From: JAOSJL01 sp963704035
GTDB taxonomy: Bacteria > Actinomycetota > Acidimicrobiia > IMCC26256 > JAOSJL01
DNA length: 64,000 nucleotides
NCBI GenBank assembly: GCA_963704035.1
Contig: CAVPGR010000002.1
Coordinates: 124,001-188,000 of the forward strand
Direction: 5' to 3'
Within the stretch, counting starts at the first letter, position 1. Each line of letters starts with the position of its first letter. The notes under the pieces were generated by a model that worked only from the letters and a program-made list of their open reading frames with translations, was not told where the DNA came from and made no database searches. Below are positions 50,383 to 60,224 of this stretch, in pieces. Made by a program: the position numbers and the translations under genes.

Positions 50383-51486
50383 ATGGCGACTCCCCTCAAG
50401 GATCAGTTCGACAGAGAGGCCGTCGAGGAGCTCGCCGAACGATTCAGCCGGTTTCACGCCGGCTTCGAGCAGGAACCGTTCACGGCCTCGGTCCTCGAGG
50501 AGTTCCCGGAACTCGAGCTGAAGGAACGGGTCAACCTCGTCGCCGATCGCCTGGCCGACGAGCTCCCCGACGACTATCCGACCGCTCTCTCCATCGTCAT
50601 GCAGGTGGCGGCCGGTGGCATCGACGGGTGGGCCGCATGGCCACTCTGCTCGTTCATGGAACGCCACGGCGTCGACTCACCCGCCGAATCTCTCGAGGCC
50701 ATGCCGGTCCTGACGAAGTTGTGGACGTGCGAATTCGCCGTCCGCCCGTTCCTGAACGCGCACCTCGGTATGACGCGCGACCATCTCCACCGCTGGGTCC
50801 TCGATCCCGACGAGGCTGTGCGCCGCCTGTGCTCGGAGGGCACCCGCCCCTTGCTCCCTTGGGGTACGCGCGTCCCGGCGTTGATCGACGATCCGCAGAT
50901 CGGAATCGAACTTCTGAGCGCCCTGCGTCACGACGACTCCGAGATTGTCCGCCGATCGGTCGCCAATCATCTCAACGACGTCACCAAGTCCCGACCCGAT
51001 CTCGTGGTGGATCTGCTCGACGGGTGGATGAGTGATTCCGATCCGATCGACGAGCGCATGGTGAGCCAGGCACTCCGGACCCTCGTGAAGAAAGGTCATC
51101 CGGGTGCGTTGCATCTGCTGGGATTCACCACCGATCCACAGGTCGACGTCTCCCACTTCTCGTGTGAACCCGACGTTCTGAAGCTCGGCTCCGTCATCGA
51201 ACTGACAGCTGAGTTGACGTCGACCTCTGAGGACGAGCAGTTGCTGGTGATCGACTTCGTCGTTCACCACGTGACCGGGTCCGGTGGCATGTCGCCGAAG
51301 GTCTTCAAGTGGGCCACGATCCAACTCGCTCCGGGGGAGACCGTGCAGTTGTCGAAGCGGCGACGCATCCGGACGGCGTCGACCCGCCGCTACTACGCCG
51401 GCCGACATCACATCGATCTCCAGGTCGCCGGCCAGGTGCTCGGGACCACCGCGTTCGACCTGAAGGAGAGTTCGCCTCCTTCCTGA
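50383..51486 (+). CDS. DNA alkylation repair (AlkD-like HEAT) protein
   Basis: A 367-residue protein. Residues ~1-245 look like an AlkD/AlkC HEAT-repeat glycosylase: LKDQFDREAVEELAERFSRFHAGF, FLNAHLGMTRDHLHRWVLDPDEAVRRLCSEGTRPLLPWGTRVPALIDDP and DDSEIVRRSVANHLNDVTKSRPDLVVDLLDGW are clear. The C-terminal ~100 residues form a beta-rich extension (VIELTAELTSTSEDEQLLVIDFVVHHV). Such proteins remove alkylated purines. It sits inside the SOS mutasome cluster between imuB and dnaE2 on the same strand, 65 bases after imuB, so it is probably induced with it. ATG 50383. Confidence 0.87.
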   Translation: MATPLKDQFDREAVEELAERFSRFHAGFEQEPFTASVLEEFPELELKERVNLVADRLADELPDDYPTALSIVMQVAAGGIDGWAAWPLCSFMERHGVDSPAESLEAMPVLTKLWTCEFAVRPFLNAHLGMTRDHLHRWVLDPDEAVRRLCSEGTRPLLPWGTRVPALIDDPQIGIELLSALRHDDSEIVRRSVANHLNDVTKSRPDLVVDLLDGWMSDSDPIDERMVSQALRTLVKKGHPGALHLLGFTTDPQVDVSHFSCEPDVLKLGSVIELTAELTSTSEDEQLLVIDFVVHHVTGSGGMSPKVFKWATIQLAPGETVQLSKRRRIRTASTRRYYAGRHHIDLQVAGQVLGTTAFDLKESSPPS

Positions 51487-51617
51487 TCCCGCCCGTTGCA
51501 CAGCAGCCAATCGGGCCATGACCGTCGTACGCGCCCGGTACGTTGCAGTGACGCCTCGAGTGAGCGGGCTCACGCTCCTCCGCCCACTGCAATGCCGTAT
51601 CCTGTGGGGAGAGAGAG

Positions 51618-51908
51618 ATGGCCGTCAACGAACGTACCCGTCACGACCTCTATGTCGGGCTCGAGGAGCTGTTGGGTGTGGAGAGAACATCGGTGCTGAT
51701 GGAACACCTGCCGCCGGTGGGTTGGGCCGACGTCGCCACGAAACGCGACCTCGACACCTTCGGAACGGAACTCCGGGCCGAGATGTCGGAACTTCGCGGC
51801 GAGTTCGGGTTGGAGCTGGCCAAGGCGGTGCGCACGATGGTGTTCGCGAATCTGACGATTGCGTTGGCCGCCGTGGGCCTGGCCTTCGGAGCCGCCCAAC
51901 TCACCTGA
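51618..51908 (+). CDS. Small coiled-coil protein with a C-terminal membrane helix
   Basis: A 96-residue protein. After MAVNERTRHDLYVGLEELLGVERTSVLMEHLPPVGW there is a coiled-coil-like stretch DVATKRDLDTFGTELRAEMSELRGEFGLELAKAVRTM, then one transmembrane helix FANLTIALAAVGLAFGAAQL at the C-terminus. The pattern recalls tail-anchored coiled-coil proteins (DUF1640-like). A GGGAGAGAGAG ribosome site lies before ATG 51618. It lies inside the SOS block just before the second LexA box. Its role there is unknown. Confidence 0.72.
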   Translation: MAVNERTRHDLYVGLEELLGVERTSVLMEHLPPVGWADVATKRDLDTFGTELRAEMSELRGEFGLELAKAVRTMVFANLTIALAAVGLAFGAAQLT

Positions 51909-51987
51909 GCCGAGGAGAAGCGTCGCAGGTATCCTGCGGCGCCCGAGGCGAAGCAAGGGAACCTGACCCGCCGGCCTCCTTGCCTGA

Positions 51988-52003
51988 TCGAACACATGTT
52001 CGA
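51988..52003 (+). promoter_or_regulatory. LexA (SOS) box upstream of dnaE2
   Basis: TCGAACACATGTTCGA, identical to the imuA box, is followed directly by TAGCGT (52004-52009) as -10. dnaE2 thus has its own damage-inducible promoter. Confidence 0.92.
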
Positions 52004-52052
52004 TAGCGTGGCCACCCCCGTAGGGTGAGCACGTGGAGGCAGGTGAGCGGCG

Positions 52053-55000
52053 ATGGGCGGATACGCCGAGCTGCACTGCCACACCAACTTCTCGTTCCTC
52101 GACGGCGCCAGCCATCCCGAGGAACTCGTGGAGGAGGCGCAGCGCCTCGGCCTGGAGGCGCTCGCGGTCACCGACCACGATGGTTTCTACGGAGTGGTCC
52201 GCTTCGCCGTGGCCGCACAGACCCTCGGGATGCCCACCGTCTTCGGTGCCGAAGTAGCTGTTTCTCGGGCGCACTCTTCCTCCCATCTGGTGGTCCTCGC
52301 AGAAGGGCCGGTGGGGTACGCCCGTCTGGCGAAGTCGCTGAGCAGGGCGCAACTGGCGGGGAAAAAGGGGGCGCCGGTCACCACGTTCGCCGAGCTCGCC
52401 GACGACGCGCGCACTCCCGTGCACCTCCGTCCGGACACGAGCGCGCACAATGACCACTGGTTCGTGCTCACGGGCTGTCGCCGCGGAGCGGTGCCCGCCG
52501 CACTGGCTGCCGAAGGACCGGCTGCCGCGCGGCGTGCCCTCGACCGGCTCGTCGAGGGTTTCGGGCGTGACCGTGTGCTCGTCGAGCTCTGGGACCACGG
52601 CGATCCCCTCGACCGTGCGCGCAACGATGCTCTCGTCGCGGTGGCAGCGCGCGTCGGCGTGGAGGTGGTGGTTACCAACAACGTCCACTACGCGACCCCC
52701 GGTCGTCACCGGTTGGCCACCGCGTTGGCCGCGGTGCGTGCAGGTCGTTCTCTCGACGAGGTCGACGGATGGTTACCGCCCACACCGTTCGCCCATCTGC
52801 GCAGCGCCGCCGAGCAGCACCGTCGTTTCGCCCGCTATCCGGGCGCGGTGGAGCGCACCGTCGACATCGCAGAGCAGTGCGCGTTCGATCTTCGCATCGC
52901 GGTACCGAACCTGCCCGATTACCCGGTGCCCGACGACCACGACGACATGAGCTGGCTCACCGAGCTGACACAGCGCGGTGCGGCCGTCTACTACCCGGCC
53001 ACCCATCCCGACCACGATCGGGCGATGCGTCAGATCGACTACGAGCTCGGGGTGATCGACGAACTCGGTTTCCCCGGCTACTTCCTCCTCCTCCACGACA
53101 TCGTCGAGTTCTGCCGGATCCACGACATCTACTGCCAGGGCCGGGGAGCGCGGCCAACAGCGCCGTCTGTTACGCGTTGGGTGTCACCAAGGCCGACGCG
53201 GTGGCTCTCGGCCTGCTGTTCGAGCGGTTCCTGTCGCCCGAACGTGAGGGCCCGCCCGACATCGACCTCGACATCGAACACGAACGCCGTGAGGAGGTCA
53301 TCCAGTACGTCTACGGCCGCTACGGACGTGACCGTGCGGCGCAGGTCGCCAACGTCATCACCTACCGCCCTCGCTCGGCGTTGCGGGAGATGGCCAAGGC
53401 GGGCGGTCTCTCACCCGGCCGGGCCGACGCGCTCACCCGGTGGCTCGACCGCTGGAGCGGCCGGGAGCAGCTCGACGAGGTTGCCGCGGGCGCCGCCGGC
53501 GAGCCGGAGATGCCGGTTCCCGGGCTCGTGCTCGACCTCGCCCGGGAGGTCCAGGACTTCCCCCGCCATCTGGGGATCCACTCGGGTGGGATGGTCATGG
53601 CCGACCGGCCACTCGTGGAATGTGTGCCCGTCGAATGGGCGCGCATGGAGAACCGAACGGTTCTCCAGTGGGACAAGGACGACTGCGCGGCGGCCGGTCT
53701 CGTGAAGTTCGACCTGCTCGGGCTCGGCATGTTGACGATGCTGCACCTGGCGGTCGATCTCATCGCGCAGCACGAGGGTGTGGCGGTCGACCTCGCCACG
53801 ATCCCCCAGGAAGATGAGGTCTACGACCTGCTGTGCGCCGCCGACACGGTGGGTGTGTTCCAGGTGGAGAGCCGCGCTCAGATGGCGACGCTGCCGCGGC
53901 TGCGTCCCCGAAAGTTCTACGACCTCGTGGTGGAGGTGGCGCTCATCCGCCCCGGGCCCATCCAGGGCGACTCCGTGCATCCCTATCTGCGGCGCCGGGC
54001 AGGAGAGGAGCCCGTCACCTACCTGCATCCGCTGCTCGAACCCTCGTTGCGCAAGACCCTCGGGGTGCCGCTGTTCCAGGAACAGCTCATGCAGATGGCC
54101 ATCGACGTCGCCGGGTTCAGCGCGGCCGACGCCGACAAGCTCCGGCAGGCCATGGGTTCCAAACGCAGTCGCGCGCGGATGACTGCCATGCGTGAGCGGC
54201 TCATGGAGGGAATGGCCGCCCACGGCATCACCGGCGACACCGCCGACGCCATCGCCAAGAAGCTGGAGGCGTTCGCCGATTTCGGATTTCCCGAAAGCCA
54301 CTCGGTGAGCTTCGCCTACCTCGTGTACTCCTCGGCGTGGGTGAAACGCCACCATCCGGTGGAGTTCACCTGCGCGTTGCTCAACGCGCAGCCGATGGGG
54401 TTCTACTCACCGCACACGCTGGTGCGCGACGGTGTCCGTCACGGCGTGGAGGTCCTCGGTCCCGACGTGGCGGCGTCACGGCGCGACTGCACGATGGAGC
54501 CGCGCACTGCGAGCAGCCGGACCGATCGGTCACCCACAACCGGGATGGCACGCGGATCCGTCCACCCACGCGGTGCGTATCGGCCTGCGTTACGTCAAGG
54601 GTCTGTCGGGGGAGCTTCTCGAGCGGATCGACGCCGAACGGGAGCAGCGATCCTTCGTCGACCTCGAAGACTTCTCGCGACGAACCGGTGCGTCGGTCGA
54701 CGCGCTCGAGTCGCTCGCCACCGCGGGGGCGTTCGGCTGCTTCGGCCACGACCGTCGCGGCGCACTGTGGAGCGCGGGGGCACTGGGTGCGGTACGCACC
54801 CGACGTCACACGGGAACAACGGTCGAGACGCTGCCCGGTGTGGTCACGGGTCTTTCCGCACCCCCGTTGCCGGGGATGGACGTCGTGGAGACACACGCGG
54901 CCGACCTCGCCACCACCGGACTCTCCGCCGACGCCCACCCCACCGAGTTCTTCCGGGAGCAGCTCGCAGCGGAAGGGGTGGTCACCGCCTCCGATCTGCG

Positions 55001-55295
55001 CACATTGACCGACCGTACGGTCGTGGAAGTGGCGGGTGTCGTCACACACCGTCAACGCCCGATGACGGCCCGGGGAGTGATCTTCCTCAACGTCGAGGAC
55101 GAGACGGGTCTGATCAACGTCATCTGCACCCCGCCGGTGTGGAACCGCCACCGCAAGGTCGCCCGGCAGTCGCCGGCGTTGCGGATCCGAGGTGTGCTGG
55201 AGTGCCGCCAGGGGGTGATCAACCTCCTGGCGCAACGGCTCCGTTCCCTGGATCTCGGCCTGGCCGACCACCTCCGCTCCCGCGATTTCCGCTGA
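52053..55295 (+). CDS. dnaE2: Error-prone DNA polymerase III alpha, DnaE2 (two frameshifts)
   Basis: DnaE2 copies past lesions as the polymerase of the imuA-imuB mutasome. About 1080 residues: the PHP domain GYAELHCHTNFSFLDGASHPEELVEEA (about 3-29), then RQIDYELGVIDELGFPGYFLLLHDIVEFC, the catalytic region GPPDIDLDIEHERREEVIQYVYGRYGRD, HLGIHSGGMVMAD, GVPLFQEQLMQMAIDVAGFS, PESHSVSFAYLVYSSAWVKRHHPVEF and an OB-fold GVIFLNVEDETGLINVI near the end. A lost G at about 53144 (CAGGGCCGGGGAGCG) and a net +1 change at about 54500-54545 break the frame; conserved sequence resumes after both. Start ATG 52053. I treat the breaks as probable sequence errors. Confidence 0.9.
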
Positions 55296-55421
55296 CCGAT
55301 TCCGCCGAAACTCCACAATCCCCGCGGGACTCCCACCTCCTTCGGGAAATCGTCCGGATCCGGGGAACCGATCCGGGCTTCCGCGCGTCCAACGGTTCAG
55401 ACACGAACCCGAGGAGCCGGC

Positions 55422-57542
55422 ATGCGCCACGTCCCGATACGTCGAATCCCGACCGTTCTCACCGCGGCAGTCGCCGCGCTCGTCCTGTTCGCCACCGCCT
55501 GCGACGACTCGAGCGGCTCGGCGAAGGGTCCGCAGCCGCGGCATCTGCCCGATGACCTCGTGCTCGCCGCGCGACTCCAGATCTTCGACGACTGCGATCA
55601 GCTCCTGGGCCACGTGCAGGCGGAGGCGATGGAGCGCGTCGGCCCCTACGGCCTCGACGCCGGTTACGGCGAAGCATCAATGGAGGGCGACGTGGTCTTC
55701 GACGGCCAGCTCCGGGCCGCCGAGGACGGAGCAGCGTCCTCGGGCAACGCCGACGCCGCTCCGTTGCCGTCGGAGGCAGCTCCCGACGGATCGGTCGACT
55801 TTTCGGAGACCAACGTCCAAGAGGCCGGCATCGACGAACCCGACATCGTCAAGACCGACGGCTCGACCATCTTCACCCTGACCGGCGAGTCCCTGAATGC
55901 CGTCGCCGCCGGTTCCGAGCCGACGCTTCTCGGTTCGGTCGACGTCGGCTTCAGCTCAGGGATGCTGCTGGTCGGCGACCGCATTGTCGTGCTGGGCGAG
56001 GGCTCCGGTGATGTGGGAATACCCGAGGCTCCCATCCAGAGTGGTGCCACCGTCACGCTCGTCGACGTGTCCGATCCCGCGAACCCGACTGTTCTCGAGG
56101 AGATGCACGTCGAGGGCCGCGTGGTGTCGGCCCGCACGATCGACGGCCGGATCCACCTCGTGACAGCGGGACAACCGAACACGCTCGACTACGAGTACCC
56201 GAACGTCTACGAGGGCGACAGCGGATTCGAGCGCATGTTCGGGACCACCGAGAACGAGGCCGAGAAGGCGAACCGTGCCGTGATCGCCACCTCCGATCTC
56301 GATGACTGGCTGCCGCAGTACAGCGTCGAGCGAAACGGTGACCAGATCTCCTCGGGTCGCCTGGTCGACTGCGCGTCGGTCTACCAGCCTCCCGAGTTCT
56401 CCGGTGTGGGCACCCTCACCGTGACCACCCTCGACCCGGAACAGGGCCTGGAGCCGGTGGGCTCCACGGGTGTTCTCTCCGACGGCCAGACGGTCTACTC
56501 GTCGGCGGAGCGCCTGTACGTGAGCACCCACGAGTACGTCGACGTCAGCGATGACAACGGATCCTTCGCACTGCCCGATGACACGAGCGCCGTCCACTCG
56601 TTCGACATCACCGGGCCGGGCGGCGCCGAGTACACGGCGTCGGGCAGGGTTCCGGGCACGCTGCTCAACCAGTTCTCGATGTCGGAACGCGACGGCTTCC
56701 TGCGTGTCGCCACGACGGGACAGGCGCGCAGCGACCAGGCGAGGCCCACCGAGGAGCCCGTACCCGGCGGACCGGACGAGCTCAGCATCGCTCCACCGCC
56801 ACCGGTCCCGGACAGTGAGAGCTTCGTGACGGTGCTCGAGGTGAGTGACGAGGCTCTCGTCGAGGTCGGCCGCGTCGGGGGGCTCGGCTACGGCGAGCAG
56901 ATCCACTCGGTGCGCTTCGTCGACGACGTCGGCTACGTCGTGACGTTCCGCCAGACGGATCCGCTCTACACGCTCGATCTGTCGGACCCGACCGCTCCCA
57001 CGGTGGTGGGCGAGCTGAAGATCCTCGGCTACTCGGCCTACCTGCACCCCGCCGGCGACGGCCTGCTCATCGGAGTGGGCCAGGACGCCACGGACACCGG
57101 CATGACCACGGGCACGCAGATCTCACTCTTCGACGTGTCGGACTTGAGCGACCCGCGTCGCGTCGATCAGGTCGGCCTCCAGACGGGTAGCTCTCCCGTG
57201 GAGTTCGACCACCACGCGTTCCTCCTCCACAACGGCCTCGCCGTCGTTCCGGTGACCAGCTACGAGGGCGCCCAGCGTTCCGGGGCCCTCGCCTTCGAGG
57301 TCGATGCATCCGAGGGAATCCTCGAACGCGCGACCGTGAGCCAGCCCGGCACGACGGAGAGCCGACCCTGGGCCGTGGCTCCGCCCGGATCGATCGAGCC
57401 GGAGCACGAGGAGTTCGTCTCGACACCATTCATCGAGCGCTCACTGGTGATCGGCGACACCCTGTACACCTATTCGTCCGAGGGACTCCTGGCGACCGAC
57501 CTCGGGTCGTTCGAGGACACCGGGTGGCTCCCGTTCACGTAG
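55422..57542 (+). CDS. Secreted beta-propeller lipoprotein
   Basis: A 706-residue exported protein. A signal region LTAAVAALVLFATACDDSSG has a lipobox-like ATAC with Cys at about 27. The body is beta-rich with the family words TNVQEAGIDEPDIVKTDGSTIFTLTGESL (about 129-157), VDVSDPANPTVL, STHEYVDV, IHSVRFVDDVGYVVTFRQTDPLYTLDLSDPTAPTVVGELKILGYSAYLHP and EFDHHAFLL. This matches the PF09826 secreted beta-propeller group of archaea and actinobacteria. The function is not established. ATG 55422 has GAGGAG seven bases upstream. Followed on the same strand by the MgtE-like gene. Confidence 0.85.
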   Translation: MRHVPIRRIPTVLTAAVAALVLFATACDDSSGSAKGPQPRHLPDDLVLAARLQIFDDCDQLLGHVQAEAMERVGPYGLDAGYGEASMEGDVVFDGQLRAAEDGAASSGNADAAPLPSEAAPDGSVDFSETNVQEAGIDEPDIVKTDGSTIFTLTGESLNAVAAGSEPTLLGSVDVGFSSGMLLVGDRIVVLGEGSGDVGIPEAPIQSGATVTLVDVSDPANPTVLEEMHVEGRVVSARTIDGRIHLVTAGQPNTLDYEYPNVYEGDSGFERMFGTTENEAEKANRAVIATSDLDDWLPQYSVERNGDQISSGRLVDCASVYQPPEFSGVGTLTVTTLDPEQGLEPVGSTGVLSDGQTVYSSAERLYVSTHEYVDVSDDNGSFALPDDTSAVHSFDITGPGGAEYTASGRVPGTLLNQFSMSERDGFLRVATTGQARSDQARPTEEPVPGGPDELSIAPPPPVPDSESFVTVLEVSDEALVEVGRVGGLGYGEQIHSVRFVDDVGYVVTFRQTDPLYTLDLSDPTAPTVVGELKILGYSAYLHPAGDGLLIGVGQDATDTGMTTGTQISLFDVSDLSDPRRVDQVGLQTGSSPVEFDHHAFLLHNGLAVVPVTSYEGAQRSGALAFEVDASEGILERATVSQPGTTESRPWAVAPPGSIEPEHEEFVSTPFIERSLVIGDTLYTYSSEGLLATDLGSFEDTGWLPFT

Positions 57543-57663
57543 AGGCGAGGCGCTGGGACGTGAGGGGGATGCCGTGGCGGACCGTGCGGCTGCGCGGTCG
57601 CGGGTACCCTGATGCGGCACTGTCCGGAACCGGGGGAGTCGTGGCCCAACCACCGAGACCGTC

Positions 57664-58896
57664 ATGCGCCGTCCCGCCCATGTCGTTGCGCGCACCGTCG
57701 CGCTCGTCCGCTCGGACCCGTCGGGGACCCGGGCGGGGTTCGTCGCGCTCTCGCTCTCCACGGCAGCGGGGCTTCTCGCCGGGCTGATCCTCGGGTCCAT
57801 GACCGGGACGCTCGAGGAACTCCCCGGGCTCCTGATCCTCGTTCCGGCAGCAGTCGGGATGCGGGGCAACGTCTTCGGGGCTCTGGGGAGCCGGTTGGGT
57901 ACCTCCATCCACACCGGAACGTTCCGGGTCTCGCGCCGCTCCGACACCCTCGTCGGCCAGAACGTCGTGGCGGCACTCGTCCTCTCGGTGTCGCTCTCGC
58001 TCGTTTTGGCCTTCATCGCCAAGGCGGTCGCCGAGGCGTTCGGTGTGACCGACGCCATCTCGGTGGGCGACTTCATCGTCATCTCGGTCATCGGCGGACT
58101 CCTGCCGTCGGTGATCCTCGTGGGGGTCACCGTCGGCGTCGCCGAGATGAGTGTTCGCCGGGAATGGGACCCCGACAATGTCGAGGCACCGATCGTGACC
58201 GCCGCCGGCGACGTTCTCACGCTCCCGAGCCTCCTGCTGGCGTCATTTCTGGTCGGTGTGGACGGCGTGACGCCGGTCGTCCTCGCCGTCGCCGGGATCG
58301 GGGCGCTCGTGACGCTCGTGTACGGACTACGGACGCGGCTCCCGATGGTCCGGGCCATCATCCGCCAATCGCTGCCGGTGATCATCGTGGCAGGATCCAT
58401 CAGTCTGGTCGCCGGTGTCGTCGTGCAGTCACAACTGCAGCCGTTCATCGACTACCCGGCGCTTCTGATCCTGATCCCGCCGATGCTCGCCCTCGTGGGT
58501 TCACTGTCGAGCATCCTCACGGCCCGTATCTCGAGCAAGCTCCATCTCGGACTCATCGAACCCACCCGCTTCTCGCTGCGGCCGGTGGCGGCCGACGTCG
58601 TGCTCGTGTTCTCACTGGCTGCACCGATGTTCGCCGTCCTGGGAGTCGCCGCCGACCTCATCGCGGCGGTCACCGGGCTGGGGAGCCCCGGGCCCGTCGA
58701 TGTCGTCGTCGTGGCGCTCGTCGCGGGTCTCCTGGCCACCGCACTGGGCGTCGGCCTCGCGTTCTTCACCGCCACGACCGCCTACCGGCTCGGTGCGGAT
58801 CCCGACAACTACGGGATTCCCGTGGTGACGGCTTTCTCGGACCTGTTCGGCGCTGTGGCGCTTATTCTTGTTGTCGCTAGTTTGGGGCTGACGTGA
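57664..58896 (+). CDS. MgtE/SLC41-like divalent cation transporter (no cytosolic domain)
   Basis: A 410-residue membrane protein with about ten helices in two homologous halves, each with the pore word: LIPAAVGMRGNVFGALGSRLGTSIHTG-type (here LVPAAVGMRGNVFGALGSRLG, about 58-78) and LIPPMLALVGSLSSILTARISSKLHLG (about 274-300). This is the SLC41/MgtE channel core without the N-terminal and CBS gating domains of MgtE. The stop overlaps the start of the PhoU/RCK_C gene (GTGA), which probably provides the missing cytosolic gating part. Mg2+ is the likely ion; this is inferred from the family. ATG 57664. Confidence 0.85.
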   Translation: MRRPAHVVARTVALVRSDPSGTRAGFVALSLSTAAGLLAGLILGSMTGTLEELPGLLILVPAAVGMRGNVFGALGSRLGTSIHTGTFRVSRRSDTLVGQNVVAALVLSVSLSLVLAFIAKAVAEAFGVTDAISVGDFIVISVIGGLLPSVILVGVTVGVAEMSVRREWDPDNVEAPIVTAAGDVLTLPSLLLASFLVGVDGVTPVVLAVAGIGALVTLVYGLRTRLPMVRAIIRQSLPVIIVAGSISLVAGVVVQSQLQPFIDYPALLILIPPMLALVGSLSSILTARISSKLHLGLIEPTRFSLRPVAADVVLVFSLAAPMFAVLGVAADLIAAVTGLGSPGPVDVVVVALVAGLLATALGVGLAFFTATTAYRLGADPDNYGIPVVTAFSDLFGAVALILVVASLGLT

Positions 58897-60158
58897 CAGG
58901 TAACCGGAACGACGACGAACGACCGCGGAACCTCAAGGCGATGCTGTCGGAGGCGAAAGACACCTCCGAGCTCATGGTCGACTTGGCGTACGCGGCGATC
59001 TTCTTCAACGACGAGCGCATGGCGAGGGAGGTGGAGGAGCTCGAGGAGAGGCTCACCGACACCGTCCACGACATGCGCGAGGTCTGCGTCCTCGCGGCCC
59101 GGTCGCCCCGCGAAGCGGAAGGCATGTCGGGTGTGTTGCAGATCGTCTCGGCGATCGAACGAATGGGTAACGCCGCGGTCGATATTGCCCGCATCGTCAC
59201 GCGACATCTCGGGATCCCACGGGCTCTCGTGGCGGATCTCGCTGACGCCGAAGAGGTGTCCCACCGCGTCAGGGTGCGTGAGGATTCCGCCATGTCGGGA
59301 TGCACCCTGGCTGATCTCGAGCTACCCACCGAGGTGGGAATGCGGGTCGTCGGGATCCGGCGGGGCAAGGACTGGGTGATCGACCCCGACGGTGACGCCG
59401 CACTCGTGGCCGACGATGTCGTGATCCTTCAGGGTGCCGCGGCGGGAGTCGACGAGCTGCGCCGGATGGCCGGTGCGCCCGGGTGGAAACCTCCGAGCCT
59501 GGGCGAGGAGACCGCGGTGTCCGACCTCGACCGCGCGGTCGACGCCATCGTGGAGATGAAGAATCTGTCGGAGGTGAGCACGGGCCTCGCGTACTCCGCG
59601 TTGCTCTTCGCGGATCAGGGGCTCGCCGCCGAGGTCGTGCGCCTCGAGGACCATCTCGACGAGATGAAGGAACGGCTCGAGGTCTGGGTGCTGCGTGCGG
59701 CGGCGGATCAGCTGGATCCGTCACCGTTGCGTGGCCTGTTGCACCTGGGCCAGGCGGCGGAGTCGCTCGGTGATGCCGCCCAGCAGATGGTGTGGCTCGT
59801 CGAGCGCGGCGAGGAGCTCCACCCGGTTCTCGCGGTCGCTCTGGCGGAGAGCGACGAGGTGATCGTGCGCGTGCCCGTCTCGGCGGATTCGGCGCTCGAC
59901 GGTGTCTCGCTGCGTGAGGCGAGCATCGAGATGGAAACAGGCTGCTACGTCCTCGCCGTGTGGCGGGCGGGCCGCTACGTGTATCAACCGCGTCCGCCCT
60001 ATCGGCTCATGGCGGGTGACGAACTGCTCGCGACGGGTCCCGAGGAGGGCCGAGACGAGCTCGCGCGACTGGGAGGCTTTTCGGTCCGCGAGGACGACGA
60101 CACCGGTGAGATCGAGTTGGTGCCTCTGAGCAGCGCAGCGAGGGACGTCGCTTCGTAG
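58893..60158 (+). CDS. Duplicated PhoU-RCK_C regulatory protein for the adjacent transporter
   Basis: A 421-residue soluble protein built as PhoU / RCK_C (TrkA_C) / PhoU / RCK_C. First unit: a helical LKAMLSEAKDTSELMVDLAYAAIFFNDERMAREVEELEERL with SAIERMGNAAVDIARIV, then a beta part TLADLELPTEVGMRVVGIRRGKDWVIDPDGDAALVADDVVILQG. Second unit: AVDAIVEMKNLSEVSTGLAYSALLFADQGLAAEVVRLEDHLDEM, QAAESLGDAAQQMVWLV, then SLREASIEMETGCYVLAVWRAGRYVYQPRPPYRLMAGDELLATG. RCK_C domains sense ligands in K+ and other channels. It starts inside the transporter's stop codon, so equal synthesis and a complex are likely. Confidence 0.87.
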   Translation: MTGNRNDDERPRNLKAMLSEAKDTSELMVDLAYAAIFFNDERMAREVEELEERLTDTVHDMREVCVLAARSPREAEGMSGVLQIVSAIERMGNAAVDIARIVTRHLGIPRALVADLADAEEVSHRVRVREDSAMSGCTLADLELPTEVGMRVVGIRRGKDWVIDPDGDAALVADDVVILQGAAAGVDELRRMAGAPGWKPPSLGEETAVSDLDRAVDAIVEMKNLSEVSTGLAYSALLFADQGLAAEVVRLEDHLDEMKERLEVWVLRAAADQLDPSPLRGLLHLGQAAESLGDAAQQMVWLVERGEELHPVLAVALAESDEVIVRVPVSADSALDGVSLREASIEMETGCYVLAVWRAGRYVYQPRPPYRLMAGDELLATGPEEGRDELARLGGFSVREDDDTGEIELVPLSSAARDVAS

Positions 60159-60182
60159 GCTCGTGGCTTCGTCACGTCGATT

Positions 60183-60224
60183 CCGGATTCTCAGGCCCGG
60201 ATTCTCAGGCCCGGATTCTCAGGC
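60183..60224 (-). repeat. Three perfect 14-bp tandem repeats at the GNAT/acyl-CoA synthetase stop
   Basis: CCGGATTCTCAGGC occurs three times in a row (60183-60196, 60197-60210, 60211-60224). The third copy supplies the minus-strand TGA (60219-60221); the others repeat TGA in other frames. Confidence 0.9.

Noticed and set aside
52033..52257. Leaderless GTG at 52033 after TAGGGT as an alternative dnaE2 start
   Set aside because: It is not in the dnaE2 frame and does not lead into the PHP domain; ATG 52053 does.
57543..57663. Mg2+-sensing riboswitch before the MgtE-like gene
   Set aside because: Only ~120 bases are available and no M-box or ykoK signature was found.
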